DNA of 64,000 bases from Psychrosphaera haliotis (GTDB lineage: Bacteria; Pseudomonadota; Gammaproteobacteria; Enterobacterales; Alteromonadaceae). This document shows, piece after piece, positions 37,422 through 48,667 of this stretch. The stretch covers positions 310,001 through 374,000 of the forward strand of contig NZ_WOCD01000005.1 in the NCBI RefSeq assembly GCF_009728465.1, written 5' to 3'. Each line of letters begins with the position of its first letter. Position 1 is the first letter of the stretch. Position numbers and translations under genes: made by a program. The notes under the pieces are model-generated. The model searched no databases. It was not told the DNA's origin and saw nothing but the letters and a program-made list of their open reading frames with translations.

Positions 37422-39650
37422 ATGCCAAACACATTGCGTAAAGAATTGAACAATAAAGACGTACAGGTAAATCAGCTTACAATAGATGCTGGTTTTTACG
37501 ATTTTGTAAACTCATCTGTATTACCACAAATCCAGTTACCGCAAGAAGTATTTTGGCGTGAGGTCGAAAGTATTTTTGAACGGTTTATTCCAGTAAATAA
37601 ACAACTATTAGAGAAGCGCTCTGCTCTTCAAGCCCAAATAAATGAATACCATTTAAATGCTGGCTCTACAGACGTTGCTTCTTATAAGTCATTTTTACAA
37701 GACATTAATTACCTTGTTAAGCCACCAGCGCCTTTTAAAATCGAATCGACAAACGTAGACGATGAGATAGCCACCATGGCTGGCCCACAGTTGGTTGTTC
37801 CGGTAATGAATGCCCGTTATGCACTTAATGCAGTAAACGCTCGCTGGGGCAGTTTATACGATGCTCTTTATGGTACTGACGTTATCAGTGAAGAAAACGG
37901 AGCTGAAAAAGGCAAAGCCTATAATCCAGTTCGCGGTGACTTAGTTATTCAGTATGCTCGAACGCTTCTAAATACACACTGCCCAATCAATGATTGCTGG
38001 ACAAACGTAAGTCGCTTTAACGTTGAGAACGAACAACTGGTAATCACTCTTGAGAATGGTGAAACATCACATCTTGCAGAACCATCTCAGTTTGTTGGTT
38101 ACCAAGGCAAATCAGACCAACCAACGGGAATAGTGCTAGCTCACAACAACTTGCACTTAATTGTACAAATAGATGCAGATCACCCGGTTGGTAAAACTGA
38201 CAAGGCCTATATCAAAGACGTATTGGTAGAGTCTGCACTAACCACTATTATGGATTGTGAAGATTCTGTTGCCGCAGTAGACGCTGAAGACAAGATTGCC
38301 GTTTATAAAAATTGGCTTGGACTAATGTCTGGTGAATTGACAGAAGACATCTCAAAAAATGGCCAAGTTTTCCAACGTAAAATGAACGGTGACATTGAGT
38401 TCATCAGCAAAGATGGTTTTCAGCATAGTTTGTCTGGCCGCGCGCTAATGTTTGTTCGAAACGTTGGTCACCTAATGACAAACCCGGTAATGCAATTTAA
38501 TGGTGAAGACGTACCAGAAGGTATTCTAGACGGTATTATTACCGCTGCGATTGGTAAAATTGATGTTCAAAAGCCAGCAACGGCTACAATAAAGAACAGC
38601 CAAAAGGGCTCCATATATATTGTTAAGCCTAAAATGCACGGACCTGAAGAAGTCGCCTTTACGCAACAATTATTTGATGCCGTTGAAGATGCACTTAGTC
38701 TTGACCGCTATACTCTAAAAATGGGTATTATGGATGAAGAACGACGTACATCGGTTAACCTTAGAGCTTGTATTAAAGAAGCAAAAGAACGCGTTGTGTT
38801 TATTAATACCGGCTTTTTAGACCGTACCGGCGATGAAATTCACACCAGTATGTTAGCTGGTCCGTTCATGCCAAAAGCTATTCTTAAAACAATGCCTTGG
38901 ATTTATTCATACGAAGAGTCAAATGTAGCCAGCGGTTTGAATAGTGGCTTTTTAGGTAAAGCACAAATTGGTAAAGGCATGTGGCCAATCCCAGATAACA
39001 TGGCGGACATGATGGAGGCTAAAATTGGTCATCCACAAGCAGGCGCAAATACCGCTTGGGTTCCATCTCCAACAGCTGCGACCTTGCATGCGCTTCATTA
39101 CCATCAAGTATCGGTTCCTTCGATACAAGACAGTTTAATTGCACAAAGCAGTGAAAGTGAATTGTTAACCGACGAAGCGAAACGTTTAGAAAGCATTTTA
39201 ACCATTCCATTGTTGAGCAAAGACGAGCCTTTAACACCAGGGAAAGTAAATCATGAACTGGATAATAACGCCCAAGGCATTTTAGGTTATGTGGTTCGTT
39301 GGGTAGATGCTGGCATTGGTTGTTCTAAAGTACCTGACATTAATAATGTTGGATTGATGGAAGATAGAGCAACTTGTCGTATTTCGTCACAACACATGGC
39401 TAACTGGCTAACTCATGGTTTGTGCAGTGAGCAACGCATTGTTGTGGTGATGAAAAAAATGGCTGCGATTGTTGATCAACAAAACGTAGATGTTGAAGGA
39501 TACGAGCCTATGGGCCCTGACTTTGACAATTCTATCGCTTTTAATGCCGCTCTTGATCTTGTACTTAAAGGTAAAGATCAACCAAGTGGTTATACAGAGC
39601 CGTTGTTGCATGCCGCTAGATTAGCGAAAAAGGCTTCATTGCAGAATTAA
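37422..39650 (+). CDS. glcB: malate synthase G
   Basis: This enzyme condenses glyoxylate with acetyl-CoA to malate. The length of 742 residues is that of isoform G (E. coli GlcB 723), not the 530-residue isoform A. Visible are NARYALNAVNARWGSLYDAL, IMDCEDSVAAVDAEDK, YIVKPKMHGPEEVAFT, MGIMDEERRTSVNLRACI and FINTGFLDRTGDEIHTSM. Together with aceA it completes the glyoxylate shunt. It lies 109 bases past the LysR gene and has its own strong terminator. Confidence 0.96.
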   Translation: MPNTLRKELNNKDVQVNQLTIDAGFYDFVNSSVLPQIQLPQEVFWREVESIFERFIPVNKQLLEKRSALQAQINEYHLNAGSTDVASYKSFLQDINYLVKPPAPFKIESTNVDDEIATMAGPQLVVPVMNARYALNAVNARWGSLYDALYGTDVISEENGAEKGKAYNPVRGDLVIQYARTLLNTHCPINDCWTNVSRFNVENEQLVITLENGETSHLAEPSQFVGYQGKSDQPTGIVLAHNNLHLIVQIDADHPVGKTDKAYIKDVLVESALTTIMDCEDSVAAVDAEDKIAVYKNWLGLMSGELTEDISKNGQVFQRKMNGDIEFISKDGFQHSLSGRALMFVRNVGHLMTNPVMQFNGEDVPEGILDGIITAAIGKIDVQKPATATIKNSQKGSIYIVKPKMHGPEEVAFTQQLFDAVEDALSLDRYTLKMGIMDEERRTSVNLRACIKEAKERVVFINTGFLDRTGDEIHTSMLAGPFMPKAILKTMPWIYSYEESNVASGLNSGFLGKAQIGKGMWPIPDNMADMMEAKIGHPQAGANTAWVPSPTAATLHALHYHQVSVPSIQDSLIAQSSESELLTDEAKRLESILTIPLLSKDEPLTPGKVNHELDNNAQGILGYVVRWVDAGIGCSKVPDINNVGLMEDRATCRISSQHMANWLTHGLCSEQRIVVVMKKMAAIVDQQNVDVEGYEPMGPDFDNSIAFNAALDLVLKGKDQPSGYTEPLLHAARLAKKASLQN

Positions 39651-39684
39651 GAGTTCAGTTCTGCGCTTTACGTCCCCCAATGGG

Positions 39685-39724
39685 AAGGCCGGCAATCTAA
39701 GTTAATTAGAGCGCCGGCCTTTTT
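39685..39724 (+). terminator. malate synthase terminator
   Basis: AAGGCCGGC (39685-39693) pairs with GCCGGCCTT (39713-39721) over a 19-base loop, followed by a T run. It is the most GC-rich stem in this part of the window. Confidence 0.85.
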
Positions 39725-39790
39725 ATTTGTCATTTTTAATTTTAGTGACTGGTTTTAACGTACGGTTTTACAGCCTCGTTAACTAAAAAT

Positions 39791-41077
39791 TTATTCTGCT
39801 AACAGGTTAGCAATTGTACGAACGCCCATTGCCGTAGCGCCCGCTGCATATTTTCCTGTGGCGTTATTGTTAAATGCGCCAGCTAGGTCGATGTGCAACC
39901 AGTTGCTGCCTTCTTCATTAACAAATCGCGATAAAAAGCCTGCTGCATTAGATGCTCCACCCATGCCACCGCCTTTTTGAGGACGACTATTTGCAGTATC
40001 AGCATAGGCTGACGGGCAATTATTTTGATGTGCTTTAGTTAGTGGTAAACGCCATGCGCCTTCAAACTCTTTTGCTGCCGCAACTAATCCGCGGTCAGCC
40101 ATTGCATCATCTAACGCGAACATTGCATTGTAATCGCTACCAACAGCCATCATTGCTGCGCCTGTTAATGTTGCTGCATCAATAATTTGTTTTGCACCAA
40201 TTTCTGTTGCGTGCAATAGACCATCTGCCAATACTAATCGGCCTTCAGCGTCGGTATTTACAATCTCAACACTAGTGCCATTTTTATAAGTAATAACATC
40301 ACCTAAACGATAAGCATTGCCTGCAATCATGTTTTCTGCACAGCATAAAATTAAACGAACACGTTTGTTTAAGCCTCGCATAATAGCTAAACCTAATGCG
40401 CCTGTTACCGTTGCAGCGCCACCCATGTCGCATTTCATTGCTAACATGCCTTCAGAGGACTTAATTGAATAACCACCGCTGTCGAAAGTAATGCCTTTAC
40501 CAACCAATGCATATTCAATTGGTGCAGACTCATCGCCAGTAGGGTTATAGTCTAAGCTTAGTAATGCTGGAGCAAAACTACTTGCACGTCCAACTGAATG
40601 AATACCAATCCAGCCGGCTTCAAGTAAGTCATCACCTACTACAAGTGAGTGAGACACAGCGTCGCCGCCTAACTCTTTAATAAATTTAATCGCTTGATTT
40701 GCTAGCGCTTCTGGATATAAATCCGCAGGCGGTAAGTTAGTCATCTCGCGAGTCCAGTCGTAGGATTTTTTTCGAGCATCTAACTCTTTGCTGTCGTTTG
40801 CTAACCAAGCAACCGATTGACCACCTTTTGCAGTCACTAAACCAAGGTAAAAACTCCACTGTTGTTCAACATCCCAGTCGCCTTGAACATTAACTTGGTT
40901 TACGCCCATGCCTTGGATTTTGCGAGCTACCGACTGAATAAGTGGTAAAGAAGCTTCTAAAGACAAGTCACCAATGTGAATAGTGAAACCGTCGGCAGTT
41001 ATACTCAACTGATTATCATCGCCCCAACCTTCTGGTGCTGCATTTTTAGAAATTTGTACATTCAGTAATTTTGTCAT
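39791..41077 (-). CDS. pepB: peptidase B-type leucyl aminopeptidase (M17)
   Basis: The 428-residue cytosolic M17 metallo-aminopeptidase has the metal and catalytic blocks VGKGITFDSGGYSIKSSEGM, MKCDMGGAATVTGAL and the signature NTDAEGRLVLADGL. Length and sequence are closer to E. coli PepB (427) than PepA (503). The frame is open to 41113, but ATG 41077 (MTKLLNVQI) has an AGG-containing ribosome site and fits the family. It is divergent from the DUF808-SfsA gene. Confidence 0.92.
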   Translation of the reverse strand: MTKLLNVQISKNAAPEGWGDDNQLSITADGFTIHIGDLSLEASLPLIQSVARKIQGMGVNQVNVQGDWDVEQQWSFYLGLVTAKGGQSVAWLANDSKELDARKKSYDWTREMTNLPPADLYPEALANQAIKFIKELGGDAVSHSLVVGDDLLEAGWIGIHSVGRASSFAPALLSLDYNPTGDESAPIEYALVGKGITFDSGGYSIKSSEGMLAMKCDMGGAATVTGALGLAIMRGLNKRVRLILCCAENMIAGNAYRLGDVITYKNGTSVEIVNTDAEGRLVLADGLLHATEIGAKQIIDAATLTGAAMMAVGSDYNAMFALDDAMADRGLVAAAKEFEGAWRLPLTKAHQNNCPSAYADTANSRPQKGGGMGGASNAAGFLSRFVNEEGSNWLHIDLAGAFNNNATGKYAAGATAMGVRTIANLLAE

Positions 41078-41278
41078 AACGCCTATCTCATCTTTATAAA
41101 AATTATCTATCAATCATAGAGAACTAATTCTCTTTCGTCAGTTCAATATGGGACTTATTTTTTAACAAACAAGTAAATACACAAAGTTGATCATTGTTTT
41201 AATTCTTATGTAGCAACCTGATCAATAATCTTTAATAATGGTTTTTTATGGATTAAATAATACCAACCGGAGTTTGTT

Positions 41279-43093
<1,815 letters not shown>

Positions 43094-43226
43094 TCTGGAT
43101 TTTAGTTGTCAAACAGTGTTAATTTTGCTATATGTAGCCGCCGTTTTTTGGCATTAGACACTGGTTGCTAATACAAAAACAACAAATTGTGCGCTAACCG
43201 GTTGAATTTTAGGAGAAAAACAACGC

Positions 43227-43667
43227 ATGGCAGAAAAGAAATCACTAGGATTGTTAGCCTTAGCAGGCGTTGAGCCGTATCAAGAAAAGCCAAATGAAGA
43301 ATATATGGGCGACGAACAATTAGTCCATTTTCGTAAAATTTTGGAAGCATGGCGTAACCAGTTGCGTGAAGAAGTTGACCGCACTAAAAATCACATGCAA
43401 GACGAAGCAGCCAACTTCCCAGATCCGGTAGACCGTGCATCGCAAGAAGAAGAGTTTGCTCTTGAACTACGCACACGAGATCGTGAACGTAAGCTAATTA
43501 AAAAGATTGAAAAAACGTTAGGTCTAATAGACAGCGACGACTTCGGTTTCTGTAAAACGTGTGGTATCGAAATTGGTATCCGTCGTTTAGAAGCACGTCC
43601 TACAGCTGATCAATGTATTGACTGTAAAACGCTTTCTGAAATCAAAGAAAAACAAATGGGTGGTTAA
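43227..43667 (+). CDS. dksA: RNA polymerase-binding transcription factor DksA
   Basis: The 146-residue protein has a coiled-coil finger (about 35-110; the [12 protein letters not shown] tip with the two functional Asp residues is visible as FPDPVDRAS) and a zinc finger CKTC...CIDC at the C-terminus. DksA enters the RNA polymerase secondary channel and with ppGpp reprograms rRNA and amino-acid promoters. AGGAGAAAAACAACGC gives a strong ribosome site. It is followed by gluQ, as in most gammaproteobacteria. Confidence 0.98.
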   Translation: MAEKKSLGLLALAGVEPYQEKPNEEYMGDEQLVHFRKILEAWRNQLREEVDRTKNHMQDEAANFPDPVDRASQEEEFALELRTRDRERKLIKKIEKTLGLIDSDDFGFCKTCGIEIGIRRLEARPTADQCIDCKTLSEIKEKQMGG

Positions 43668-43697
43668 GGCTTAAGCCTTAACCCTTTTTCCCCCTCC

Positions 43698-44666
43698 GTG
43701 ATATCAGCAACACCTTACCCCTTCACTAAACAGAAAAAATTTAATACTACAAATACCCAAGTCCGCGGACGATTTGCACCTTCGCCTAGTGGCCCTTTAC
43801 ACTTTGGTTCATTGTTTGCTGCTTTAGGTAGTTACCTGCACGCTAAGTCACAAAATGGACTTTGGTTTGTGCGCATTGAAGACATAGATACCACCAGAGT
43901 TCAAAAACAAGCCCGCGAGCAAATTTTAGAAGCGTTAACCGCTTTTGGTTTTGTTTGGGATTGTGACAAACAAACAGAGTCTCAGTTGCGTATCAGCGAC
44001 CAAAACTGCTTAACGCAAACACAGCGCATAAACCGATATCAAGAGTGTTTTGAATACTTAGAAGCCCAACACCTACTGTATGGCTGTGAATGCACACGCA
44101 AAGAAATCAAAGCACTGGGCGGCAGTTATAATGGTCAATGTAAAAATAAGCAATTAGACCTTCAGACGCATCCTGTTCGTATTAAACAAGTAAATCCCTT
44201 GCATAGTTATACTGATCTTCACTTCGGACTGCAGGAAGCGCCTGAGGGGCTTTCAACCGAAGACTATCTGATAAAGCGTCGCGATGGTTTATTCAGTTAC
44301 CAACTGGCCGTTGTAGTTGATGACATTGATCAAGGCATTACACATGTGGTGCGCGGTTCAGATATTATGCCGCTAACAGCTAGACAACTCACTCTTTACC
44401 AACAGTTTGGCATGACGCCTCCAGAGTTTTTTCACCTGCCGGTCATTTCTGGTCAAGTAGGACATAAACTCAGTAAACAAAACCATGCGACGCCTATTGA
44501 TATGAAAAACCCTAAACCAGAGCTAGTTAAAGCCTTGGAATTACTAGGGTTACCGATAACTGAATGTAGTGAGATTGAGCGAAAGAGCTGCGCTAAAATA
44601 CTAGATTGGGCCATCAAAACTGTCGATTTTTCACGGTTACCTAAAGGTCAAGAAATCCTCATTTAA
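43698..44666 (+). CDS. gluQ: glutamyl-Q tRNA(Asp) synthetase
   Basis: This truncated GluRS-like enzyme attaches glutamate to queuosine of tRNA(Asp). It has the class I HIGH-like block FAPSPSGPLHFGSLFAALGS, a zinc site (YGCECTRKEI with a later QCKN) and a KMSKS-like GHKLSKQNHA. It lacks an anticodon-binding domain, as expected at 322 residues. The start is GTG 43698; no ATG is available before the conserved block. The location after dksA is canonical. Confidence 0.93.
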   Translation: MISATPYPFTKQKKFNTTNTQVRGRFAPSPSGPLHFGSLFAALGSYLHAKSQNGLWFVRIEDIDTTRVQKQAREQILEALTAFGFVWDCDKQTESQLRISDQNCLTQTQRINRYQECFEYLEAQHLLYGCECTRKEIKALGGSYNGQCKNKQLDLQTHPVRIKQVNPLHSYTDLHFGLQEAPEGLSTEDYLIKRRDGLFSYQLAVVVDDIDQGITHVVRGSDIMPLTARQLTLYQQFGMTPPEFFHLPVISGQVGHKLSKQNHATPIDMKNPKPELVKALELLGLPITECSEIERKSCAKILDWAIKTVDFSRLPKGQEILI

Positions 44667-44777
44667 GTGAATTGCTCATTTATTTTTTATTTTGCTCATA
44701 TTGCTGTAAAATGCGCCGCTAACAATCAAATGAAAAGTCATTTGTGGTCAATAGATTAATATTAGGTAAGTAAATAC

Positions 44778-46376
44778 GTGGTTTTTAAAAAAGTAATTTC
44801 TTGGTTTGGCAAAGATTCAGCCGATAAAAAAGAGCAAACACCTACGGCGTCGCGCCCTGTGAAAAACGAAAAGCGACGTGGTCCTGCTCAACGTCATGCT
44901 GGCAAACCTCGTCCTAAAAAACCACAAGCGCCTTTTGTCGAAAATAACGCAACGCTTATTCCACGTGAATCTCATCCAATTTCAAGAAACGACGTAAGCC
45001 CTAGTGCTTTAAAAGTTTTGTATCGACTAAAAGATAACGGTTACGAAGCCTATTTAGTGGGTGGTTGTATTCGAGATATCTTACTAGGTCTGCAGCCTAA
45101 AGACTTTGACGTTGTAACAAACGCAACTCCAGAACAAGTTAAAGCTTGCTTTTCAAATTGTCGTTTGATTGGTCGACGTTTCCGTTTAGCTCATATTATG
45201 TTTGGCCGAGAGCTTATTGAGGTTGCCACAATGCGTGGGCACCATGACACACCAGTGGAAGATTCAGATAACAAAGGCAATCAAACATCACAAGAAAACG
45301 GTCACGCAGACAAAGCCAAAAAAACTTCACGCCAAAGTGATGAAGGTCAATTATTAAGAGATAACGTGTACGGCAGCATAGATGAAGACGCCGAACGCAG
45401 AGACTTCACTATAAACGCCCTTTATTATGACATTCGCAACTTTTCTATTTTAGACTTTGCCAATGGCATGGCCGATATCGAAAAAGGTGTGGTGGATTTA
45501 ATTGGTGATCCGGAAACTCGTTACCGTGAAGATCCGGTTAGAATGCTTCGCGCTATTCGTTTCTCAACGAAACTACGAATGCAAATTGCGCCGCGTACCA
45601 AACAACCTATTTATGAATTAAATCATCTTCTTATCAACATTCCACCAGCGCGTTTATTTGACGAAGCGTTAAAGTTATTTTTAGCCGGTAAAGCGGTTGA
45701 TAACGTGGCCGCTCTTCGTGAATTTGGTATTTTCAGATACTTCTTCCCAATTGCAGAACAAGTATTAACGGGTAACCCTTTAGATAAAGAAGAGCGTTTG
45801 TTAGCGACGATGTTAACAAACACAGATGCCAGAATTAATGCTGAGAAAAGTATATCTCCAGCCTTTGTTTTAGCCGCGTTATTTTGGTACCCGTTAGAAG
45901 CCCACGCCAGCGAATTAGAACTTGAAAGCGGCTTGTCACCTTATGATGCTTTCCAAGTAGCCATGAGCGACATATTGCAAAGAGCGGTTCAAACGGTGGC
46001 CATTCCAAAACGTTTCACTGCCACAATGCGAGATATTTGGAGCTCACAGCACCGTTTATTAAAAACCGAGGGCAAGCGCCCAATGCAAATGGTTGAAAAC
46101 CCTCGTTTCCGAGCTGCTTACGACTTTTTATTATTAAGAGCTGAAGCGGAAGGCGGCGAATTGCATGACATCGCTCAATTCTGGACTGACTACCAACAAA
46201 CGGATGAAGCCAAACGAGCTATCGCTAAGTCGGTAAGAACACGAGCTAATGCGAGTAATGCGACTCCAGGACCTCGCGGCGACAGAAAGCCTGGTTTTGA
46301 TAGCAAAGATGGTGATAAACCAAAGTCAAAACGTGGAAAGTATCGCGGTAGCCGTCGTCGTAAAAAAGAGCAGTAG
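44778..46376 (+). CDS. pcnB: poly(A) polymerase I
   Basis: PcnB adds 3' poly(A) tails that mark RNA for decay. The 532-residue protein has the class II nucleotidyltransferase core YLVGGCIRDILLGLQPKDFD, FRLAHIMFGRELIEVATMRG and RDFTINALYYDI, then the RNA-binding neck (EDPVRMLRAIRF). A basic C-terminus (SKRGKYRGSRRRKKE) binds RNA. A hydrophilic insert of some 20 extra residues lies after MRGHHDTPVE. The start is GTG 44778. It ends two bases before folK. Confidence 0.95.
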   Translation: MVFKKVISWFGKDSADKKEQTPTASRPVKNEKRRGPAQRHAGKPRPKKPQAPFVENNATLIPRESHPISRNDVSPSALKVLYRLKDNGYEAYLVGGCIRDILLGLQPKDFDVVTNATPEQVKACFSNCRLIGRRFRLAHIMFGRELIEVATMRGHHDTPVEDSDNKGNQTSQENGHADKAKKTSRQSDEGQLLRDNVYGSIDEDAERRDFTINALYYDIRNFSILDFANGMADIEKGVVDLIGDPETRYREDPVRMLRAIRFSTKLRMQIAPRTKQPIYELNHLLINIPPARLFDEALKLFLAGKAVDNVAALREFGIFRYFFPIAEQVLTGNPLDKEERLLATMLTNTDARINAEKSISPAFVLAALFWYPLEAHASELELESGLSPYDAFQVAMSDILQRAVQTVAIPKRFTATMRDIWSSQHRLLKTEGKRPMQMVENPRFRAAYDFLLLRAEAEGGELHDIAQFWTDYQQTDEAKRAIAKSVRTRANASNATPGPRGDRKPGFDSKDGDKPKSKRGKYRGSRRRKKEQ

Positions 46377-46378
46377 GC

Positions 46379-46861
46379 ATGACAGAGCTTGTTTATATTG
46401 GGTTAGGTGCAAACCTCAATAACCCTCGTGACACTGTTCGCTCGGCAGTTAAAGCATTAGCAACGTTAGAGCACTGTGAATTTATTGGTCAGTCAAAAAT
46501 ATACAGTAGCAAACCTATGGGGCCTTCTGACCAACCTGATTATGTAAACGCCGTTGTTTTACTAAAAACATCATTGAGCGCACACGATGTGTTTGCCAAA
46601 ACATGTCAGTTAGAACAAGCCCACGGGCGAACTCGAAATGGCGAACATTGGGGCCCACGTACCTTAGACTTAGATATTTTGCTTTATGGTGATAACCTCA
46701 TCAATGATGAGCAACTTACCGTACCGCATTACGGCTTAAAAGATCGCGAGTTTGTGGTTTATCCGCTGTTAGATATAACACCAAACTTAGTATTGCCTTG
46801 TGGTTCAATACTAAGTGATATTGCAAAACAATTACCTTTTAATGACATGAACGCTATTTAG
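46379..46861 (+). CDS. folK: 6-hydroxymethyl-7,8-dihydropterin pyrophosphokinase
   Basis: HPPK activates the pterin for dihydropteroate synthesis in the folate pathway. The 160-residue protein shows YIGLGANLNNP at the N-terminus, QPDYVNAVVLLKT, and the signature HGRTRNGEHWGPRTLDLDIL. It follows pcnB with two bases between and precedes panB by 21 bases, the usual pcnB-folK-panB-panC operon. Confidence 0.97.
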   Translation: MTELVYIGLGANLNNPRDTVRSAVKALATLEHCEFIGQSKIYSSKPMGPSDQPDYVNAVVLLKTSLSAHDVFAKTCQLEQAHGRTRNGEHWGPRTLDLDILLYGDNLINDEQLTVPHYGLKDREFVVYPLLDITPNLVLPCGSILSDIAKQLPFNDMNAI

Positions 46862-46882
46862 CGATTAATTCTGGATAAAAGA

Positions 46883-47677
46883 ATGAGCAAAATTACTACC
46901 TCCAAGCTACTCAAAATGAAGCAAGATGGCGAAAAAATAGCAGCGATCACCGCCTATGATGCCAGTTTCGCTGGGTTATTTGACCAACAAGGCATTCATG
47001 TAATGTTAATTGGCGATTCAATGGGGATGGTATTGCATGGTCAAGACAGCACTTTGAGTGTGACCAATGAACAAATTGCTTACCACACCAAATGCGTAAG
47101 AGCAGGCACTGAAAATGCGCTTGTTATTGCCGATATGCCATTCATGAGTTACAGCTGCCCAGCCACCGCACTTAAAAACAGTCATGAGTTAATGGCCGCT
47201 GGTGCAAACATGGTTAAAATTGAAGGCGGCGAATGGCTTTATGAAACCATAAAGCAACTGACGCAAAATGGTGTTCCTGTTTGTGGTCATTTAGGATTAA
47301 CGCCTCAGTCGGTTAATGTGTTTGGTGGTTTTAAAATACAAGGCAGAGACGCCGACAAAGCTAATGAAATGATTGAACATGCCAAAGGCTTAGAAAAAGC
47401 CGGCGCTCAGTTATTAGTGTTGGAATGTGTGCCAGTAGACTTGGCAAATGCAATAACGGCAGCCGTGTCTATCCCAACCATTGGTATTGGTGCAGGAAAT
47501 GGCACTGATGGTCAGATTTTAGTGATGCATGACATTTTAGGGATTAGCTCAGGTTATATTCCAAAGTTTTCTAAAAATTACATTGAGATCACTGGCAATT
47601 TACAACAGGCAGTGAGCTTGTATATTGATGAAGTCCAAAGCGGTGCGTTCCCAGACGAAGCACGCTGGTTTAAGTAA
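46883..47677 (+). CDS. panB: 3-methyl-2-oxobutanoate hydroxymethyltransferase
   Basis: PanB makes ketopantoate from ketoisovalerate, the first step of pantothenate synthesis. The 264-residue TIM-barrel protein has [34 protein letters not shown] (metal-binding Asp), MVKIEGGEW and [17 protein letters not shown]. It has the usual length and lies 13 bases before panC. Confidence 0.98.
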   Translation: MSKITTSKLLKMKQDGEKIAAITAYDASFAGLFDQQGIHVMLIGDSMGMVLHGQDSTLSVTNEQIAYHTKCVRAGTENALVIADMPFMSYSCPATALKNSHELMAAGANMVKIEGGEWLYETIKQLTQNGVPVCGHLGLTPQSVNVFGGFKIQGRDADKANEMIEHAKGLEKAGAQLLVLECVPVDLANAITAAVSIPTIGIGAGNGTDGQILVMHDILGISSGYIPKFSKNYIEITGNLQQAVSLYIDEVQSGAFPDEARWFK

Positions 47678-47690
47678 GTATTCTATTCCT

Positions 47691-48548
47691 ATGCAAATTA
47701 TTAGCTCTTTAAGTGAATTACGCACGTGGCGTCAGCAATGTTACAAAGACGGTAAAACCGTAGCTTTTGTACCAACGATGGGCAACCTTCACGAAGGTCA
47801 CATTGAGCTTGTTCAGCAAGCCCATAAATACGCAGATTTTGTTATCACTTCAATTTTTGTTAATCCAATGCAATTTGGAGAAAACGAAGATTTAGACGCA
47901 TACCCAAGAACTTTTGACGCCGATTGTAAGAAGCTTGAAGCGGTGAACAACCACGTGGTGTTTTATCCAACCGTTGCTGATATGTATCCTAACGGACTTA
48001 AAGCACAAACTGTGGTATCCGTACCAAACAATGAACTTGAGCACTGTGCAGAAGCTACCCAGCGACCAGGACACTTTGATGGTGTTGCGACGGTTGTGAC
48101 TAAGTTATTTAATATGGTGCAACCTGATACGGCGTTATTTGGACAAAAAGACTATCAACAGGTTCGTTTGATTCAAACGTTAGTAAAAGATCTAAACATG
48201 CCTATTAGCATTGTGCCTGTGCCAACGGTTCGTGAAGTATCTGGCCTGGCTAAAAGCTCTCGCAACGGTTACCTTAGCGATGACCAAAAGGCCACAGCGG
48301 CAGTGATATATCAAACATTGCTAGCGGTGCAAGACGCCCTTAAAAGCGGCGCTCGTAACATCAATGAAATGCAGACATTTGCACTAGAGATGATTGAATT
48401 AGCAGGCTTAAAGCCTGATTACATTGAAATCAGAGATAGCAGTGATTTTGGTAAGGTTACAGATAGCAGCTTACAAGCGGTTATTCTTGTGGCTGCATTT
48501 GTTGGTAAAGCTCGCTTGATAGATAACCTGACCGTCGAGTTGTCTTAA
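47691..48548 (+). CDS. panC: pantothenate synthetase
   Basis: PanC ligates pantoate with beta-alanine. The 285-residue enzyme has the HIGH-like VPTMGNLHEGHIELVQQA, SIFVNPMQFG, FGQKDYQQVRLIQTLV and a KMSKS-like SSRNGYL. The open frame extends back to 47625 inside panB, but ATG 47691 (MQIISSLSELRTW) matches the family N-terminus. Beta-alanine probably comes from the convergent panP gene. Confidence 0.97.
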   Translation: MQIISSLSELRTWRQQCYKDGKTVAFVPTMGNLHEGHIELVQQAHKYADFVITSIFVNPMQFGENEDLDAYPRTFDADCKKLEAVNNHVVFYPTVADMYPNGLKAQTVVSVPNNELEHCAEATQRPGHFDGVATVVTKLFNMVQPDTALFGQKDYQQVRLIQTLVKDLNMPISIVPVPTVREVSGLAKSSRNGYLSDDQKATAAVIYQTLLAVQDALKSGARNINEMQTFALEMIELAGLKPDYIEIRDSSDFGKVTDSSLQAVILVAAFVGKARLIDNLTVELS

Positions 48549-48667
48549 TCGTAGGGCTATTTTGACGATTGAGCTATCTTAATTTTAGAACTGTTTAAGC
48601 TGAAGAACTGTTTTAGCTTTAGGGTGGCCTCAACTGAAGGGCACTATTATTAGTCGTGTGCCAGTCA